A stretch of 40,000 nucleotides of DNA from Cryptococcus deneoformans JEC21 (GCF_000091045.1 NC_006679.1:243941-283940); one strand, 5' to 3'; positions 21,985 through 33,306 are shown, counted from the first letter of the stretch. The notes: generated by a model from the letters alone, not told the origin. Numbers and translations: made by a program.

Positions 21985-23985
21985 GGCCGAGCTTATGATC
22001 CTGTTGCTGGACGAGAGATATGAATGGTAAAAGTCGAGGACCCGAAGTTGGATAAAAATCTAGTTGCCGATCTGAGCGCGGAACAGGAACAGGCGTCAGC
22101 ATGGATCAATACGAAAGTACGGTCCGCGCCCGCTCACAGATCACAGAGGTACAAACACGCGGCTCGTTCCGATCAGCAGCGTAAAGCTAGAAGCAGGGCG
22201 AGATGTCGACTTGAAGTCTAAAAGCCAGTCAGCCTGCAATCGACCAGTAGCCATGACCTATGATCCATGTCGCTGACTCACTTCCAGGATTAAGCTGTAG
22301 ACACAAAGGAGAAGAGTCAGCACTGTCGGGATCACGAGCGGCGCAAATGAGTAGATGTGACAGGAGGTGTAAAGAGCGTCGGATTTTGACCAGCAAAATC
22401 GCCTTGAGTTGAGCCCAGCTCTTACCGCTATCGAGCAGCAGAATATGAAGAGGAAGGAAAGAAAGAGATGCAAGTGGACACGGTTGATATACCGACTCAC
22501 CTTCACTCGATACTCCAGATACAGTAGTCCCTTCTGGCCCGCACAATCACCCTTCTGGTCTTGAGATGGGTATATGATTGCCCCCTTTCACACCGAAAAT
22601 GACGTCTTTTTGTTAAATCAAACCCCGTAGCACCTTTGTCCTGCACAGACAACGCTGTCTAGGAATCCGATCGTAAAGGCGTAATGAAGACACTGTTGAG
22701 ACGTTACCGAATGGATTGTCTCCCTCTATCACCAGTAATGGCCTAATGTGCAATTGCCACGATGGTCACAAAGGGAAATATCGCGAATAGCCATATACTC
22801 TTCTTCCGGGCGGCAAATTGACTGTCGGTGAAACCGAACGCAAATTTGATAGTTATGTCGTGTGTGATCTGTTATCGGATCAACAGAAGCCAGATGACGA
22901 GTGGGGTTCTTTCTTTATCGCGCGCGAATGGGCTAGCGATGGAAGACAAAAAGGTGTTTGTTGATGTGGGAATGATGGTGTTTGAGGCCCTCCTTCTATC
23001 CCTTGTCCGTTTCGTGGCTTTGATTCTCTAACTTCAGCCTTCCTTGGCTTACTCGCGCAGATGATGTACGTCTGCTCAATCCCGTCGGTAGACGGTGGTA
23101 CGCACAAAATACTCGTTTGCTTCTATTCAGCCGTCGCAGCTGACAGTGGGGCGGTTTGCCCGACCGGTAGAAGACAACCTCGGATGCCGATCCAACACAA
23201 AGGACCCCTCCACGCTATTGATATGCGGCTCGTGCTCGGCCTTTTCCTTGTTCCCAATGCCCTGGCCCTTCTCTTCTACCTCTCACTTCTTGCTCGTCGC
23301 TTTGGAGAATCCTGAGTTCTGCAAAGGTCGTGTCGTCGCGACGCAGGAGTGTTGCTGACAAGATTAGCGCTTCGGCTTGTTGGTTGTCGTCGAAAGGGTG
23401 ATGATGCGCAAACAAGGTGCGGTATACAAGACAAAATCGAATACGATGGTATATGGGAACGGGGACCCAAAAAGCAAGAATATACAGGGCCCTCTCGCCT
23501 GGGGGATCTATGTTACAGGAAGACAAATCTGATTCGCTTTACTATCAGAATCAGGACGTGAAGGATTATAACGGCTCCCTAATATAAAGAGGAGAGCCGC
23601 CAGATCACGAGAGAAGGCAACTAATAATAAGATGCCTTGTGTTTGCCAAAACACGGCGGCCCACTCAGGGACAATCTCAGGGAACTCAAGTTCCGCAAAG
23701 ACAACGGTGCAAATGGGCGTGCCTTGCGATAAAAATCACTCTTCTATTATTATTTTCAAAGTGGACGCAACGGTAATGACTGCATACGCATAGAGCAGAA
23801 AGCTCCATATAATATGCTTTTATCTACAAAAGCCGTCCGGGAATCACAACTATGACAAGATTATACTATGCATATGACAATAAATACAACTTTTCCATAC
23901 AGATCTCCCTCCATCTCCTAGCTCATCGCCTTTTGGGAACTAGCACACGGTACTCGGCAACTGCGGACAGTAAAATCTAAAAAAT
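21985..23985. other. Long gap: putative leader of the Rab-like gene, 3' flank of ATE1
   Basis: Two kilobases without a convincing gene. On the minus strand 22500-22200 there are good splice signals (GTGAGT near 22500, a CTACAG acceptor near 22294, another GTGAGT near 22280, GATTGCAG near 22232) that could be introns in the 5' leader of the Rab-like gene. On the plus strand, ATG 23224 opens a 30-residue hydrophobic peptide (MRLVLGLFLVP...), which might be chance. The remaining frames lack family resemblance. Confidence 0.4.
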
Positions 23986-25897
23986 CTACCCAAGAAACAT
24001 GATCCCCTTCTCCGCCGCTATTCCTGTTACCCTATCGCGTTCATTCGCGATCCATTCTTTGCCCACTGCGGCCAACATTTGCCTGACAGTCTCGCGTACA
24101 TAATAACTATCAACAAATTCCAGTTCCTGTTAAGGGTTGAGTGAAGGGTGAAATGGAGATAAGGCGCGTCAGTTGAATTTTCTTTGATCTTATTCTTGAT
24201 TTTCCTTAATTTTCCACAAAACACTCACTGATATTTGGAACAATTGTTTTCCGCCAAAATGGCTCTTCCGCAAACTCAGCAAAACCAGAACCTCGTCTAC
24301 TTCTTTTTCGGAAATGGTTGCAGGGTCGGCGAATCCTGGAGGAGGGGGTGTAGGTAAATAACCTGGTTCACCTTCTTCATCCGAATCTTGATCGCCATCA
24401 GGGCCGACCTCGTTTGAAGTGGCGACGATGGGCGATTTTGGAGCGGATGGTACATTTAACTTCTTTGTTTGTGACTTTTTCACCTCAGCCTCAATATCTT
24501 TAAAGGGAAAGTATCCTCTTGGGTGATTGACCAGGTACATTTCAAGATCGCGGGTTAACTCATGGAACTCATTCGTACCCTACACATCCATCAGTCGAAC
24601 ATCACCACCATCGTTCATATTTTTCAACTCACAGGATCCAGCAAATAACTCGGGGCATACTCCGACTTGTACTTCATCTTTTGGCAATTTGGTACCCAAT
24701 ATCCCATATATACCCATTTCATACCCGTACCGCTAAACTCTTTGCCGGCCCCAGCAGCGCCGAGCCGTCTTGCGAGGTTGATTTCATATAGGGCCGTTAG
24801 TTTGCCGAGGCTTGCCCATGCCCAGTCAGGATTCCAGATGCAATATACTGAAGATACCCCAAGGGGCGTTATGTCGAGCACAGATATGGCAATGAGCTGG
24901 CCATCGACTTTGTACACTGGTATTCATGTATTCATCAGTCCCCGTAACACATCGGGCACTACTTTGACTCACAGAGATGGTAAGGGCCATAATTCTCCGG
25001 CAGCCTTCCTTCTTGCACCCCCTTTCTTCCCGTTTCTTCATCCTCGTATTTGATAGGGGTTACAATTAACGGACCAGAACATAGAAAACGGTCGAATCCC
25101 TTCATGGTGACATCTTCAGGCTTGTCATGGTGTACGCTTATTTGGTAAGTCTTGTACATCTTGAAGGCTTCTTCGGTGGCTTTTGCGGGTACAATTTGAG
25201 TCTAGAATTCAAGTGAGTTCTGAGCAATATATACGTCAACAGTGTCACTTACCTCGAATCGATGGACAGCATCATTCTCTCTGCCGTACCCCACTTCAAA
25301 TTCGTGGACTTCTGACACAATGTCTCGACCGCCTCCGTTTGCTCTTCCTTTTCCCACTTTCCCCTTTGCCCCCTTGCTACTCTCTTTCTGCCTCTCTGCA
25401 ACCATTTGCTCGCCTGGCTTTACGCCTTGCTCCAGGTAACGGTTGAACCGGTTCACAACTTGATTCTGTTTCTTGTTGGATTTGAAATTGAAAGCATCAA
25501 GACGGATAGTGTATTGTGGACAACAGGTGCTGGCCATGTCTGGGCTAAATGAACCTAGTTAGCACAAGTACAAATATCCCGCTATTCATAGACGTGCTGG
25601 TAGACATATGTGCCAGATCGACGCCATCCCCTGTCCATGAGCATTTGGTAGTACTGATATCAATGTTAGCAATCGCATGCAAGGGGGAAATGTTCACATA
25701 CCTGCGGGCTAAGTTGCTTTGCGACCACTTCATGTGCATCATCAGATCACTGCGCCATATGGGATTACACTACATGAAAACTCACTTCCATATTTACTTG
25801 ATTCTTTCTTGCGGCTTCTTTCGCCTGGAGGACTACAATAGCCACAAGTCCCGTGGGAGTAGCCGTAAGGGCAGAGGATAGTTGGAGAGGCCTTCAT
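23986..25897 (-). CDS. ATE1: Arginyl-tRNA--protein transferase Ate1
   Basis: Transfers Arg from Arg-tRNA to N-terminal Asp, Glu or oxidised Cys, marking proteins for the N-degron pathway. Eight exons (25897-25786, 25728-25703, 25653-25598, 25544-25253, 25201-24973, 24916-24633, 24579-24229, 24126-23986) encode 496 residues; yeast Ate1 is about 500. Marks: N-terminal CPYGYSHGTCGYC (Cys9, 18, 21), SKYGM, DRGWRRSGTYVY, CCPQYTIRL (Cys72-73; in yeast the CxxC and CC cysteines bind a metal or Fe-S cofactor), KTYQISVHHDKPE, FLCSGPL, VLDITPLGVSSVYCIWNPDWAWASLGK and MKWVYMGYWVPNCQKMKYKSEYAPS. Exon 2 is 26 nt. Intron 3 (25545-25597) has a GC donor. Inserted acidic and Pro-rich segments lie near residues 390-430. 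Secure identification; the exon 2 and 3 borders were chosen to fit the family. Confidence 0.93.
25545..25597 (-). other. ATE1: GC-AG intron in ATE1
   Basis: On the minus strand the donor reads TACCA|GCACGT and the acceptor TTTAG|CCC, with a GCTAAC branch sequence before it. Joining gives YVYHPDMASTCCPQY, matching the family; the nearby GT (CAC|GTCTAT) would break the frame. Confidence 0.6.
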
Positions 25898-26504
25898 GGT
25901 CGCGGAATGCATTTGCTTTGATTAGGCCGGAATCGCCCGGTGAAAGCGGTACACTGCAGGAAGAGATTGGTGCAGCGACTTCTTTTTCTCTTTCTTAAAC
26001 GTTTGGATATGAACTACAAGTAGATTAATTTTTTTTGGAAAAAGGGTTTTTTACTCGGGGGATTGGGATAGGTGGTCGGGCGGTGAGGGTGAGGATTGAG
26101 TATCAATCATCAAACCACTTGTCCTCCAAGGTGATGATGCAAAAAGAAAAAGGTGAAGCCAGAGACGGCGGATTGCTCCGCATTCGTCACCTTTTAATCG
26201 GCAATGACCGAATCCATTATTTAGCCGACGGACGATAGATGATCGCTCAGCAGTAACAAATGGACCGTCGGGCTTTGACGTCAGGCTGATGAAGCAAAAA
26301 ATGTCTTCGAGCGGCCTCGGCAGTCACCTCGTCGTCACACTCTGGGAACGCGACGGAAACTCAGCCCGGCTTGGTAATCCAAAAAAGACTATTTTTGCAT
26401 ATAAGAGACGTTAGAAATGTTGAAATGCATAAAGACTAATTAATACCCCTAAGGCAACATTGTCGTCAACTGCTCAGAAACGCATCATCAGCTTCTCACG
26501 CATC
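25898..26504. promoter_or_regulatory. Divergent promoter ATE1/SDR
   Basis: A 607-bp non-coding gap. A TATA-like CATATAAG at about 26397 lies ~105 bp before the SDR start. No gene was seen. Confidence 0.4.
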
Positions 26505-27263
26505 ATGTCCACACCTCGTAAGATCGCAGTCATCCTTGGCACAGGGCCCGGTCTGGCAACATCCATCGCATCTCTACTCACCCCCACCCACTCTCTCGTT
26601 CTCCTTTCTCGATCACTCCCTGGTTCGCTCTCTTCCCTCCCTCTTCCCAAGATCGACCCTTCCAACATCCTTGCTCTCTCTTCCGATGGCTCTCCAGACT
26701 CTTTGAAGATTGCCTTTGAGGAGATGGACAAGAAGTGGCCCAGTGCCAGGGTAGATGTGGGAATCTACAATGTAAACGCGAAATTCGACTTGAGGGGGTT
26801 CTTGGAAAAGTCGGAAGCGGATTTGAGAACTGGGCTTGAAGCTGGTGTGGTGACCGGATGGAACTTTGCCCAAGCTATCATCCCTCGCTTCCTCGCCAAC
26901 CCCGCTCCGTCGACCTTGTCGTCTCAGGACAAGGCATCCAGAGAAGCGCGTGGTACGCTTCTCTTTACAGGGGCCACCATGTCACTCAAAGCAGGTGTAC
27001 AGTTTTCATCGCTTGCGCCCGGGATGTTCGCCCGTCGTGCACTCGCTCAATCGCTCGCGCGTGAATTTAGCCCCCAGGGAGTGCACGTAGCACATGTGAT
27101 AATCGATGGGGTTATGGACACCCCTCCTGTGCAGCAGTGGCTAGGTGAGGATACGGAGGGCAAGAGGATAAGGACAGATGAGGCGGCGCAGGTGTACTTG
27201 GATTTGATCAACCAGAAAAAATCGGCTTGGACTCATGAGATTGATTTGAGGCGAGTGGTTTAA
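26505..27263 (+). CDS. Atypical short-chain dehydrogenase/reductase family protein
   Basis: Intronless, 252 residues, the normal SDR length. The frame is open from 26460, but the first ATG is at 26505 (MSTPRKIAVILGTGPGLATSIA), giving the nucleotide-binding GxxxGxG-like GTGPGLA at the expected place. YNVNAKFDLRGF corresponds to the NNAG-type loop, and LLFTGATMSLKAG holds the Ser of the catalytic triad region. Where classical SDRs have Tyr-x-x-x-Lys, this protein has FSSLAPGMFARRALAQSLAREF, so neither Tyr nor Lys is present. In related bacterial and fungal proteins the sequence is commonly F/A-AxGKFALRxLAQS, so Lys to Met is a further loss. HVAHVIIDGVMDTPP follows, as in that subfamily. It may be non-catalytic or use another mechanism. 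The absence of introns is unusual in this intron-dense window. Confidence 0.85.
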   Translation: MSTPRKIAVILGTGPGLATSIASLLTPTHSLVLLSRSLPGSLSSLPLPKIDPSNILALSSDGSPDSLKIAFEEMDKKWPSARVDVGIYNVNAKFDLRGFLEKSEADLRTGLEAGVVTGWNFAQAIIPRFLANPAPSTLSSQDKASREARGTLLFTGATMSLKAGVQFSSLAPGMFARRALAQSLAREFSPQGVHVAHVIIDGVMDTPPVQQWLGEDTEGKRIRTDEAAQVYLDLINQKKSAWTHEIDLRRVV

Positions 27264-27591
27264 TTATTTTGTTTGGTGCTCAAAAGAATCTAAACTAATA
27301 ATGATATTAGGCCGGATATTGAGAAGTGGTAAACTATCAGATACATCGTAGAGAAAATTGACGAAGACCAAAGTGTGATCTGCAAATATGCCATGTATAC
27401 ACCAAAATAATTCACGAGCTCTGCTATACGCAAGACTGAACCGAGCTCTATTATATAGTAGACCGAATAATACTTACAACGATATTTAAACAACATGACT
27501 ACAGACACGTGCTTTTTGAAACAGTGGCTGATGAAACACCTGATAACCCCTGTACCACAGGAATACCGCAAAGGAAGTCGCTTTCAAAATT
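27264..27591. terminator. Convergent 3' region, SDR and membrane-protein gene
   Basis: A 328-bp AT-rich gap between two stop codons on opposite strands. Transcript ends for both genes must fall here; no gene was seen. Confidence 0.4.
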
Positions 27592-29750
27592 TCAGGACAG
27601 CAGCCTTTCCTTTTCCTTCATGGCTGCTTCCGCCCGGGCCCTTAGTTCTTCCTCCCCCGTCCCCGACCCAATACTAAACCCGCTCACCCGAGTTCTCGTC
27701 AGCTCCAAGGCGTTTGGCCGAGGAGGTGACGCCATATCCGACTCCCAACTCGATCCATGTCTCTTCAAAGGCGGCAGCATACTTGGTATACTGTGCCGTC
27801 CCGAAAGCGCTGGGCTGTGATCACCGTGATTATAACTGTCTCGTGCAGAAGCAGGCGATGGTGTTTCGCGGTAGGTAGGGGGAAGCTCGACGACGTGGTT
27901 GTGCCCATCTGGAAGTCGAATGGTGACGTCGGCATCACCAGCGTCAGAATGTACGACGTAGACGTTGCGCATGCGAGAGGTGGGCGTTGTCCCAGGTGTT
28001 GGCGACGAGCCCGAGTCTTCCGCACCTGGGCTATTCAGAGAGTGGTACGAACCTGGTCGAGGGGAAAAAGATGAGTAGCGCCTGTGGGAGCCACTGGGAG
28101 GGGTTGGGCTTTGGACGGTAGGCGGCAGAGGCATGGAACAGCGTGAATTCCAAGATGTTTCCTGGATATGCGAGGATCTGTCTCCCGAACCAGTAGGACT
28201 CATGTGTGTAGCAGAGCGGGCCGTGTTTTCGCTCGCTTGTGAACCTAAAGGACGGAAATCCGCCATACTGATGCTATCGCGGTACCCACTAGGCAGATCG
28301 TATGGATTGATGTATTCACCTACGTTATCTTGACCGACTGAAGAGCGGGGGAATGCTCGATCACGGGACGAAGTAGAAGCAGAGTTGGGGCTTTCTCGGT
28401 TAAGGATTGGGCTTAATTTGGGCTGCGGATAAGCACCAGAAGGGCCTGGTAAATGGGGATCGTAAAGAGTCGAAGGTGTGTCAAAGTCCATGGGAGGAGT
28501 AGAGTTTGCGTTGAGAGGTTTGCCAAAGATGGAACCGGAAGCGGTGCGATATGATGCTGGACGTGGATTTGCGTAGAGGTCTTCAGTCGAAGGCGACTAT
28601 GGTTGAGGGTAAGCTCATTTTTTGAAATATCTTGTAATGATCTACTCACTGTCATAGGACCTGATCTCCGACCAAGACACCACATGACTAGGCCTGCACC
28701 AATAGCACCCAGCACGAACGCGCCTGCTATACTGCCGGCCAAGATAGCGACGCCATAGCCGCTCTTTGTCTTGCTCTCCTCTTGTCCTGTGGCCACGGCC
28801 AGACAGCTCAGATCATCACTTTGCCCCGAATGCAGTGGCCCGTACACCCAAGAATTTCCTTCACTGTCATACATGGCTGCCATGAATGCTTGACCGTGAG
28901 TGAGTCGGACGGTGTAGTTGACAGAGGAGCCGTCCGCAGAAGTGATGTTGACTGGAGGGTGGGCAGCCGGAGCAATGATGAGGGTATAGGGTGCAGTCCC
29001 GTTGTTGGGGGAAAATCGGAGATCCGAGCCTTTGAAGTAAAATAAAGAAGGTCAAAAGTCAGGGCGTCACCTTAGGTGAGAGAAATTACTCACATGCGGG
29101 CGGCCAGGCGTTTATGGCGATATCTCCGGAGACGCCTTCGACAGTAACGTCCAGCGTTTCACTTGCTGGTGTTACCCAGGATCCGAGAACATCTGGTGTT
29201 CTGCATGTTGAAGATTCATCCTCGTACGACTCAGCGGTAAGCTCTGACGGTACAACGGTGTAAAGGTCCTATACGTAAGTGATGTCACGAAATTAGCACT
29301 GGAGCACAGGCAGGCCAACAGGCATCCATGCATGTTCAAACTTACCTGACATCCACCTGACACCCCGTTGGCCGCCCACATACATGCGATAAATTGCGTG
29401 CCATTCCCCCATGGATGAGAGATTGTCTGTTCAGTGCTCATATCGCCCATATCCAGACTAGCCGAGTACACCCTTTCGTATTGTGTTCCTGCACCATCAT
29501 AAAGCTGTTCATGCACGAGAGCGACCAAAGTGTATGGCGCTGATGGATCAGAGGTCTGTGCGCTTGTTGAGCTGATTTTTGTCAGAGTAAGCGGTGTGGG
29601 GCAGGTGTATGTAATGGGCAACACGAGATTGGAGCTGGTGAAGGCGAATTGAAACGCCTGTATTTGATCGCCAGTGTTGGGAGTTGAAGTTTCTGCGACA
29701 CTCGGCGGGATGAGCAGGGCGAGGGGTGTGAGGAGGCGGAGAGCACGCAT
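27592..29750 (-). CDS. Type I single-pass membrane protein, function unknown
   Basis: Four exons (29750-29346, 29268-29094, 29029-28650, 28596-27592) encode 654 residues. Residues 1-20 (MRALRLLTPLALLIPPSVAE) look like a cleaved signal peptide. The ~265-residue ectodomain has several N-glycosylation sequons (NGT, NIT, NYT) and scattered Cys residues. One membrane helix at about 285-310 (GVAILAGSIAGAFVLGAIGAGLVMW) is followed by a 340-residue Ser/Pro-rich cytosolic tail containing ELPPTYRE (PPxY at 559-562, a possible WW-domain ligase docking site) and a charged C-terminal helix. This layout is common in basidiomycete sensor-like or cell-surface proteins of unknown role; I recognise no named family. 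It diverges from PDC. Confidence 0.82.
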
Positions 29751-30461
29751 GGCGGCGACAGGGTAGGCGAGAAGGGGCTAGGGGTGGAACAGGAATGTGT
29801 CTTGAGAGGGGGGGTGAAATGGATTCACTATATTCGGGGAAAAGGGGAGAGACCGATGCTGCCCGAAAGGGCAGGGAAGCGATGCTGCAGTGCGCGTGGC
29901 GATCAGATGATCGAGATGAAGGATGGATTTGGGCGGGCGATACAAAGGTGGTCGTGAGAGATCCAGCAGCTCCGGGATACTTTTTATTTTTGTGCTTTGG
30001 AGCGACTAGAACCAGGCTTCCCGGCGTAACATGGGACGGCGCGCAGCTCGCCAGAAGTAATGGGCTAGTCACACTGCAGTAGTACAACTCCAGTTTCAGG
30101 GAAATTCACCCAATCTCTCAAGGCGTGCCTGATCCGCTTATGCAAGATAAACTTTCCATCCCGAAGTCTTCCATCTTATCCGCAGCAAATTATGGCGTTG
30201 CCCGAAACTATCCGAGTGTCCCCAGATTCTCCACGTGCTCATTGGAAATCCAGGCCAGCCCTGAGTCGAGCGTGGGAAAGCGGCTTGAAAGCGGGACCCA
30301 TTCGTTGCCGCCGTGCCTTCCGAGACCCGTCCCCACTTTCCGTCGTCATAGTCGACCATTGCGGTTACTCCCGACTACGTTGCCCTACGTCCTATATATG
30401 CCTGCAGAACATCTCTTTTCAACTGTCTACCACACATCCAACCACATCAGCAACAACAACA
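29751..30461. promoter_or_regulatory. Divergent promoter, membrane-protein gene and PDC
   Basis: A 711-bp non-coding gap. The PDC side carries a TATA box and a CT/CAA-rich leader typical of strongly expressed genes. No gene is seen. Confidence 0.5.
30393..30399 (+). promoter_or_regulatory. TATA box of PDC
   Basis: TATATAT lies 63-69 bp before the PDC start codon, followed by a pyrimidine-rich stretch and a CAACAACAACA leader just before ATG. This fits a highly expressed glycolytic-type promoter. Confidence 0.6.
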
Positions 30462-32797
30462 ATGTCCGATAACGAACAAGTAGCCTTCTTCACTTACATC
30501 CTTGAGCGTCTCAAGCAGTGCGGCGTCAAGCAGATCTTTGGTGTTCCCGGTGACTTCAACTTGACTGCGTGAGTATCTATGATCCCAGACGTGTAGCCTA
30601 TACTGGAGCCTGGCTCACCTCTACTCAGCCTTGACTATATCGAGAAGGACCCGGAACTCCAATGGGTCGGCAACGCCAACGAGCTCAACGCTGTGAGTTA
30701 TTTTGAGGCCATCCAATCTAGCCCGTGGTGGGCGTGGGAAACGTGGGAATCGTAAGCTAACTTGTTAATGCGATAGGCCTATGCTTCTGACGGTTATGCC
30801 CGAGTGAAGGGCACTTTGGCCGTCGTAATCACCACTTTTGGTGTCGGTGAGCTCTCTGCTCTCTGGTAAGCTTTCCGTGGACATCAAGGGACCATGAGCG
30901 CTTGCTAACGTGCTTCAAGTGGTATCGCTGGTTGTCTCTCCGAGCGAGTCCCCGTCCTTCACATTGTTGGTGCCCCCAGCACTTCTTTACAGGTAAGCAA
31001 TCACTTCATAGACCTGCAGCACCTACTAACATCCTCATAGGCCAAGCAGTCTCTTTTGCACCACACTCTTAACCTTCCCGAATCGTTCAGCACCTTCTCC
31101 TCAATGAGCGCGCCTCTCTCATGTTCTCAGGCCCTAATTAATAACATTGAGCCCAAGACTCCTACTTCTTGGACTGAAGCATTCGATAAGACTCTCAAGG
31201 CTGTCCTTGAGCAGTGTCGACCTGGTTATGTCGAAGTTCCTACAGACGCTGTTCACGCCAAGGTTTCGGCCGAGGGTCTTAAGCAGCCCCTAGTACGTCA
31301 CACTATTCCCTTCACCCTGAGTATGTTGGTAAAATGAGCTGACTTTATCTTTAGCCTCCACCCCACTCTGCTCCCCCTCCCGAGTCTATGGGTACTTCCC
31401 TCTCTAACACCAGCGCCTCAGCCGCCTCCCGAGGCGCGGCGCAAGTTTCGCTTAGCACTGCACCCACCAATGTTCCCAGTGCTCCCTCCTCTGACGATGT
31501 GACAGCCCACGTTGTTGAGGATATTACTAAGCGATTCGGTGAGGCTAAGAAGCCTATCATCCTTGTAGATGCTTGTGCCGGCAGGTTCGGTATGGCTATT
31601 GAGGTTAGAAAGCTGGTCGATGCCTGTGGTATCCGATTCTTTGAGAGTGAGTGTTTTTTCCCCTCCACAGCGACCACCTCGCTAACAGATCGTAGCGCCA
31701 ATGGGTAAGAGTTTGATGGACGAGCGTCACCCACTCTACGGAGGTTGTTACGCCGGTGCCAACTCTCTTCCTACCGTCCAAAAGGAAGTTGAGTCTGCCG
31801 ACTTTGTCCTTTACGTCGGTGCCCTCAAGTCCGACTTCAACTCTGGATCATTCTCCGTCAACATTGACCCCAAGGTTATCGTCGAACTTCACTCTTTCAC
31901 CACCACTATCGGGTACGCTTCCTATCCTACCACCGATATCAGGACCATTTTGCCTCTTCTCAGGCCTGCCTTTGAGAAGCTCGGTCGGGGTAAGCAATCC
32001 GAGGGTCAGAGTGTTGAGCAAAAGGTTGAGGATAAGAGCGTCGACAGCCCTGTGGTGCCCGATCCTAAGGGTGATGAAATCAAGCACGAATGGTTATGGC
32101 CTCGAGTTGGCAAGTGGTTCCAGGACACTGGTACGTAATTTCTCCCCTGCTTTAAGAACAATCCCTTACTTTCTGAGACAGATATCATCATCACCGAGAC
32201 TGGTACTTCCTCCTTTGGCCTCACCAACGTCGTCCTCCCTTCAAATTCTACTTACATTGCCCAAATCCTTTGGGGTGCCATCGGTTGGTCCGTCGGTGCT
32301 TGTCTCGGTGCCGCCATGGCAGCCAAGGAGAACGGTAACAACCGAAGGACCGTCTTGTTTGTCGGTGACGGTTCTTTGCAGTTGGTAAGTCCTCTTTGAC
32401 AATTATTATTCCTCTGCCCTGGCTAACATGGGTTCTATAGACACTTCAGGAGATTGGTACCATGCTCCGCCGAGGCGTCCATCCTTACATTTTCGTCCTC
32501 AACAACGATGGCTACGAAATTGAGCGACAGATCCACGGCTGGACCGCCGAGTACAACGACATTCAGCTCTACGACCACCAACTCCTCCTCCCCTTCCTTG
32601 CTGGTAAGAAGACTAAGACCCCTTATCAGTCTTACGCAGTCCACACTCCTCAAGAGTTTAGCAAACTTCTCGATGATGAAGAGTTCAACAAGCCCGACAG
32701 GTTGAGGTTGATCGAAGTGTTTATGCCTAGGGGTGATGCTCCTGCTGGTCTTATCAGGCAGGCCAAATTGACCGCCGAGGCCAATGACAGGATCTAA
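30462..32797 (+). CDS. PDC1: Pyruvate decarboxylase
   Basis: Thiamine-diphosphate enzyme converting pyruvate to acetaldehyde and CO2 in the cytosol; feeds ethanol and acetate formation. Nine exons (30462-30568, 30629-30692, 30777-30865, 30920-30992, 31041-31292, 31355-31646, 31696-32130, 32182-32384, 32441-32797) encode 623 residues against ~563 in yeast. Catalytic marks: GVPGDFN (Asp31), [16 protein letters not shown] (Glu54), HHTL (His118-119), the cofactor motif GDG 499-501 to NN 526-527, and GYEIE (Glu533). The extra length comes mainly from a Pro/Ser/Ala-rich linker (about residues 196-240) between the first and middle domains and a charged stretch near residue 400-430. CAACAACAACAATG gives a good start context. 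The name follows fungal usage; an indole-3-pyruvate decarboxylase cannot be fully excluded. Confidence 0.95.
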
Positions 32798-32925
32798 TCG
32801 GTGAAAGGAATTAAAGAAAAGAAAAAGAGATCGCCAGCTGTAGAGGTTGATCTCGAAATGTCAGAAGTCTCAATTAACGAATCGTACTTAGTTGTTTCTC
32901 CTCAGAATATGTTTTAAGAATGTCA

Positions 32926-33144
32926 TCACTCTTGTATCCCTTTTACACTTTCTTGCGCGTTCTTTTTGGATCCGTTGCTTTTAACTCTCCCGGCTTCTTC
33001 CTCATCCTTCTGCTGCTTCGCCGCATCCTTCCATGTTTGAACCTTGTCACGTGACCGATTCTTCAGTGAGGGGTTGAGGTCATATGGACTTGGTCGCCTA
33101 CGTACGTAGTAGACCTGAGTCACTGCACGACATACGTATCCCAT
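32926..33144 (-). CDS. Small hypothetical protein (doubtful)
   Basis: ATG 33144 opens a 72-residue frame (MGYVCRAVTQVYYVRRR...), with a short hydrophobic start and a Lys/Glu-rich second half (VQTWKDAAKQQKDEEEAG). The composition looks protein-like, but there is no recognised family and the frame sits inside a convergent 3' region. It could be a real small gene or chance. Confidence 0.25.
   Translation of the reverse strand: MGYVCRAVTQVYYVRRRPSPYDLNPSLKNRSRDKVQTWKDAAKQQKDEEEAGRVKSNGSKKNAQESVKGIQE
33046..33055. promoter_or_regulatory. Second copy of palindrome GTCACGTGAC
   Basis: Identical to the E-box at 2860-2869, but inside a convergent 3' region and within the doubtful small frame, so a regulatory role is uncertain. 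Confidence 0.25.
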
Positions 33145-33306
33145 AACAGCGAGCAACGAAGATATTTCTTTCTATTCCCTCGTTTCATGCTTGTTCCGTC
33201 TGCCAGCGGGTCAGAGGTTACCTATAATACTTGGGTTACATCTTTTTGTCTATCTACTTTCACGCAAAATTATACTTTGATTATACTTTCGTTACTTATA
33301 TTATAT

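Larger units (their letters stand above)
32798..33306. other. Convergent 3' region PDC/giant protein gene
   Basis: Holds both 3' ends, one short minus-strand frame (annotated separately) and a second copy of GTCACGTGAC. Nothing else is visible. Confidence 0.45.

Noticed and set aside
22229..22546. 105-codon minus-strand frame
   Set aside because: Contains good splice signals and no conserved motif; more likely a leader region.
23224..23316. 30-residue hydrophobic peptide MRLVLGLFLVP...
   Set aside because: Too short to judge; I could not match it to known small ER or mitochondrial subunits, and the upstream context is not distinctive.
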